The notes under the pieces: model-generated
What the model saw: the letters and a program-made list of their open reading frames with translations, nothing else
What the model was told of the DNA's origin: nothing
Databases searched by the model: none
Made by a program: the position numbers and the translations under genes
DNA from: Paracraurococcus sp049315625
GTDB taxonomy: Bacteria; Pseudomonadota; Alphaproteobacteria; Acetobacterales; Acetobacteraceae
Direction: 5' to 3'
DNA length: 8,513 nucleotides
Assembly (NCBI GenBank): GCA_049315625.1
Contig: JBMOJU010000236.1
Location: 1 to 8,513 of the forward strand
Part shown: one piece after another, positions 6,619 to 8,513 of the stretch
Numbering within the stretch: the stretch's first letter is position 1
Layout: the number at the start of each line of letters is the position of its first letter

Positions 6619-6995
6619 ACCCGACGGAGTCGCGTCCCCGAGGCAGGCGCGCGCCGGTCTGGGCGATCGGGCCAGCAGGTCGCGCCGCGCCGGATGTCCC
6701 GGCCCTGTCCCCTGGGGAGGTGCGGGCGCGAATCACCGGCTGGTCAGCCAGGCCTACCGCGGCGCCGGCACGCGTGCCGGACACTGGGCGGCATCGACCG
6801 GCCGCGGTGGTCGCCGCCGGCGCGTCAGTGCCGCGTCGAGGGCATCCGCCGATGCCGGCCGCCGACATGCCCGCTATGCGCCGGGTCGGGAGATCGTCGC
6901 GGCACGCGGCGCCTGATCCGCGCCTCGGCGCTGGCGGTGCGGGGTGAGCCGGTCCATATGAACCGGGAACCGCAGCGAAGCGGAGCGCGCGAAGC
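6619..6995. other. Gene-poor intergenic stretch with short palindromes
   Basis: This 377-bp piece (417 bp counted from the KGG stop) holds no reading frame I would defend. The frames that cross it are arginine- and proline-rich shadows without domain signatures. It does contain several small inverted repeats: the perfect 16-bp palindrome CCGGCACGCGTGCCGG at 6765-6780, a hairpin GGCATC-CGCC-GATGCC at 6841-6856, and a near-perfect 18-bp palindrome at 6949-6966. Such structures are common by chance in very GC-rich DNA. The promoter of the following gene pair probably lies in its right part. I saw no tRNA or known riboswitch. Confidence 0.5.
6949..6966. promoter_or_regulatory. Near-perfect 18-bp palindrome upstream of the DUF6489 gene
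   Basis: CCGGTCCATATGAACCGG is symmetrical except for one mismatched pair (C6954/A6961) and is centred on CATATG. It ends 29 bases before the ATG at 6996. The AT-containing centre stands out in this GC-rich region. It could be a repressor operator overlapping the promoter or a leader hairpin. No regulator gene is nearby to support either reading. Confidence 0.35.
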
Positions 6996-7268
6996 ATGAA
7001 GGTCAACGTGGAGATCGAATGCACCCCGGAGGAAGCCCGACGCTTCCTCGGCCTGCCCGATCTGCGCCCCATGCAGGACGCGGTCATGGCCAAGGTGCAG
7101 CAGCAGATGCTGGATGCGGTCAACGTGCTGTCGCCGGAGAGCCTGCTGAAGACCTGGATGCCGCTGGCGCCGCAATCGCCCGACCAGATGCGTGATGCCA
7201 TGGCGGCGATGTTCCGCATGTTCACGCCGGGCGGGGGGTCGTCGGGCGGCAAGCCCGGCCAGGGCTGA
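6996..7268 (+). CDS. DUF6489 family protein (function unknown)
   Basis: This 90-residue protein begins MKVNVEIECTPEEARRFLGLPDL, the characteristic N-terminus of the uncharacterised DUF6489 family of alphaproteobacteria, recognised from memory. A short N-terminal strand precedes the conserved PEEARRFLGLPD motif (about residues 11-22). A mainly helical, methionine-rich middle follows (MQDAVMAKVQQQMLDA, then SPDQMRDAMAAMFRMF), and the tail is glycine-rich. There is no signal peptide or membrane segment, so it is probably cytoplasmic. The helical, amphipathic character suggests oligomerisation or membrane association, but that is speculation. The ATG at 6996 has GGAG about 10 bases upstream. The TonB-like gene begins 9 bases after the stop and in the same reading frame, so the two are probably co-transcribed. 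Confidence 0.82.
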   Translation: MKVNVEIECTPEEARRFLGLPDLRPMQDAVMAKVQQQMLDAVNVLSPESLLKTWMPLAPQSPDQMRDAMAAMFRMFTPGGGSSGGKPGQG

Positions 7269-7277
7269 CCGCAGGGC

Positions 7278-8363
7278 GTGAGCGTTACGGACCCACCGGC
7301 TCCGGCCCGCCCTGCGGCGGGAGCAGCGACGGCCCGCGCGGTCCTCCACTGGCCCCGGCTGGCGGTCGAACCCGCGGCACGTCCGCGCCCGCGCCCCGCC
7401 CGGCGCAGCGGGCTGCGACCTGGGCTGCTCGCCTCGGTACTGCTGCATGCCGGGTTCTTCGGCCTCATCGTGCTGGCGGTGCTGACCCGGCCGGCGCCGC
7501 GCGAACCGGGCGCCGATGCCGGCTACCCCGTGGAATTCTTGACCGGCGAGACGGCGCCGCCGGCCGGGCCGGCGACGCCCCCCTCCCCGGTGCCGTCGGT
7601 GCCCAATGTGGAGGAGGTCCCGCCGCCGGCTGCCGCGCCGGTGGCACCGCCCCCGCTGCCGCAATTCGCCGCACCGCCGCCGCCCCCGGCGGCCCCCCGT
7701 CCGGCCGAGGCCGCCGCCCCGCCGGTGCCGGTGCCGGTGCCGCCGCCCCCCGCCCCGCGCTTCGCCGCGGCCCCGCCACCACCGCCGGGCCAATTCGAGG
7801 CCCTGCCCCTGCCACCACCGCCGCCGGCGCCGCGCCAGGACCGGCCGCAGCAGGAGGCGGCGGTCATCGCCCCGCAGCGCCCGGCCCGGCCGGCACCGCC
7901 CGCCCCGGAGCGCCTGCCCGGGCTATGGCTGCCGGATGGCGCCCGGCTGTCGCCGAGCCCCTCGCAGCGGCCCGAAGCCCGGGCGCAACGGGGCATCGAC
8001 CTCTCGCTCAACACGCTCTCGGTGATCGGCCGCAACCAGCCGCTGCCGCAGGTCAGCGTGCGCGGTGCCAATGTCGGGGAGGATTGGCGCCGCGGGTTCC
8101 GCCGCTGGCTGAACGAGAATGTCCGCTATCCCGCCAATGCCGCGGCGGTGGGGGATGAGGGGGTGAACCGCATCCAGCTGCTGGTCGCACCCGACGGGCG
8201 GGTGAAGTCCTGGCGGCTGGTGCAGCGCTCCGGCTCGGTCTGGCTGGATGCCGGGCTGGAGGGGCCGTTCCGCAACGCCGTGCTGCCGCCCTTCCCGCCC
8301 GGCGCCGATCCGGACGGGGTGGAGGTCACCCTGACGGTGTTCTGGAACATCATCCGGCAATAA
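7278..8363 (+). CDS. TonB-like energy transducer with long proline-rich linker
   Basis: This 361-residue inner-membrane protein should transmit proton-motive force from an ExbB/ExbD-type motor to outer-membrane receptors. It has a cytoplasmic N-terminal tail of about 48 residues rich in Pro, Ala and Arg. One membrane span (about 50-69) follows and contains SVLLH, which reproduces the S-x3-H spacing (Ser53, His57) of the E. coli TonB signal anchor. A proline/alanine-rich linker covers about 92-212. The C-terminal TonB domain (about 270-360) shows VRYPANAAAVGDEGVNRIQL, SGSVWLDAGLEGPF and LPPFPPG. The start is GTG 7278. It is the only ATG, GTG or TTG between the preceding in-frame TGA and the membrane span, although its ribosome site is weak. 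ExbB and ExbD are not adjacent in this window. TolA is a less likely alternative, given the C-terminal TonB signature and the proline-rich rather than helical linker. Confidence 0.9.
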   Translation: MSVTDPPAPARPAAGAATARAVLHWPRLAVEPAARPRPRPARRSGLRPGLLASVLLHAGFFGLIVLAVLTRPAPREPGADAGYPVEFLTGETAPPAGPATPPSPVPSVPNVEEVPPPAAAPVAPPPLPQFAAPPPPPAAPRPAEAAAPPVPVPVPPPPAPRFAAAPPPPPGQFEALPLPPPPPAPRQDRPQQEAAVIAPQRPARPAPPAPERLPGLWLPDGARLSPSPSQRPEARAQRGIDLSLNTLSVIGRNQPLPQVSVRGANVGEDWRRGFRRWLNENVRYPANAAAVGDEGVNRIQLLVAPDGRVKSWRLVQRSGSVWLDAGLEGPFRNAVLPPFPPGADPDGVEVTLTVFWNIIRQ

Positions 8364-8412
8364 AGCGGGGGGCGTTGCGGCCGACGCGCCAAAAATGCTG
8401 CATCCCGCGACC
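8364..8412. repeat. Hairpin-forming 49-nt repeat, copy 1
   Basis: The copy begins directly after the TonB stop codon (TAA 8361-8363). It aligns without gaps to 8463-8511 with 40 of 49 identical positions. The ends GCGGG (8365-8369) and CCCGC (8404-8408) are complementary, so the unit can fold into an imperfect hairpin and may also act as terminator for the TonB transcript. Confidence 0.7.
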
Positions 8413-8462
8413 GAACAATGGCTTGAGCCCGCGCCGCGAGCGCAGGACGCCATCGGGTCTAG

Positions 8463-8511
8463 AGCGGGATGCGTTGAGGCGGAATCGCCGAAAACGCTGA
8501 ATCCCGCGACC
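8463..8511. repeat. Hairpin-forming 49-nt repeat, copy 2
   Basis: The unit follows a TCTAGA (8458-8463) and folds into a nested imperfect hairpin: GCGGGAT (8464-8470) with ATCCCGC (8501-8507), CGTT (8472-8475) with AACG (8493-8496), and GGCG (8478-8481) with CGCC (8486-8489). It lies 99 bases from copy 1 in the same orientation. Intergenic repeats of this style, a TCTAGAGCGGGAT-like start and a hairpin body, are frequent in alphaproteobacterial genomes. The element may continue past the window edge. Confidence 0.7.
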
Positions 8512-8513
8512 AA

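Noticed and set aside
6286..6999. A 237-codon frame overlapping the KGG gene and filling the intergenic gap
   Set aside because: It is arginine- and proline-rich with no recognisable motif, overlaps a real gene out of frame and lacks a convincing ribosome site.
7620..7860. CCG-rich repetitive tract that could be mistaken for a tandem repeat or array
   Set aside because: It is explained by proline/alanine codons of the TonB linker. There is no regular repeat unit with spacers.
7523..8071. Glycine-rich minus-strand frame opposite the TonB linker
   Set aside because: Its glycine runs are simply the complement of the proline codons of the TonB linker.

Overview
The window is very GC-rich (by eye around 70 percent or more) and consists of tightly packed bacterial chromosomal genes. 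Base composition, TctC/Bug-type solute receptors, an IorAB-type molybdenum hydroxylase, a KGG-repeat stress protein behind an EcfG-like promoter and a DUF6489 gene next to a TonB gene all point to an alphaproteobacterium. A Roseomonas-like member of the Acetobacteraceae is the most likely source. That placement is inferred from gene content and style, not from a marker gene.

Left part (1-4724), metabolism of an unknown small molecule. A TctC/Bug periplasmic receptor cut by the window edge (+) converges on a second, complete Bug receptor (-). The second receptor is divergent from a two-gene operon encoding a [2Fe-2S] subunit and a Tat-exported molybdopterin subunit of an isoquinoline 1-oxidoreductase-like hydroxylase. 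The hydroxylase operon then converges on a family III (CaiB/BaiF) CoA-transferase (-). A plausible reading is capture of an organic acid or N-heterocycle, its oxidation in the periplasm and CoA-ester handling in the cytoplasm. The substrate is not visible in the sequence. The matching TctA/TctB membrane proteins, an FAD subunit and a cytochrome acceptor are all absent from the window. Both convergent junctions carry palindromic terminator-like DNA with the same 14-nt core (AACGCATGCGTTCA).

Right part (6129-8513), stress and envelope functions. A 79-residue glycine-rich KGG/YciG-type protein made of two near-identical repeats lies behind a good match to the alphaproteobacterial general-stress promoter (GGAAA-N16-CGTT). 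A 417-bp stretch without a convincing gene follows, containing several short hairpins and palindromes. Next comes a probable two-gene unit: a DUF6489 protein, then a TonB-like energy transducer with a long proline-rich periplasmic linker. Immediately after the TonB stop codon are two copies of a 49-nt hairpin-forming repeat (40 of 49 positions identical), probably members of a dispersed genomic repeat family.

I found no rRNA, tRNA, CRISPR array, transposase or phage gene. Most of the window is ordinary. The parts most worth checking are the shared terminator core, the repeat pair at the right end, the EcfG-like promoter and the domain order of the CoA-transferase.
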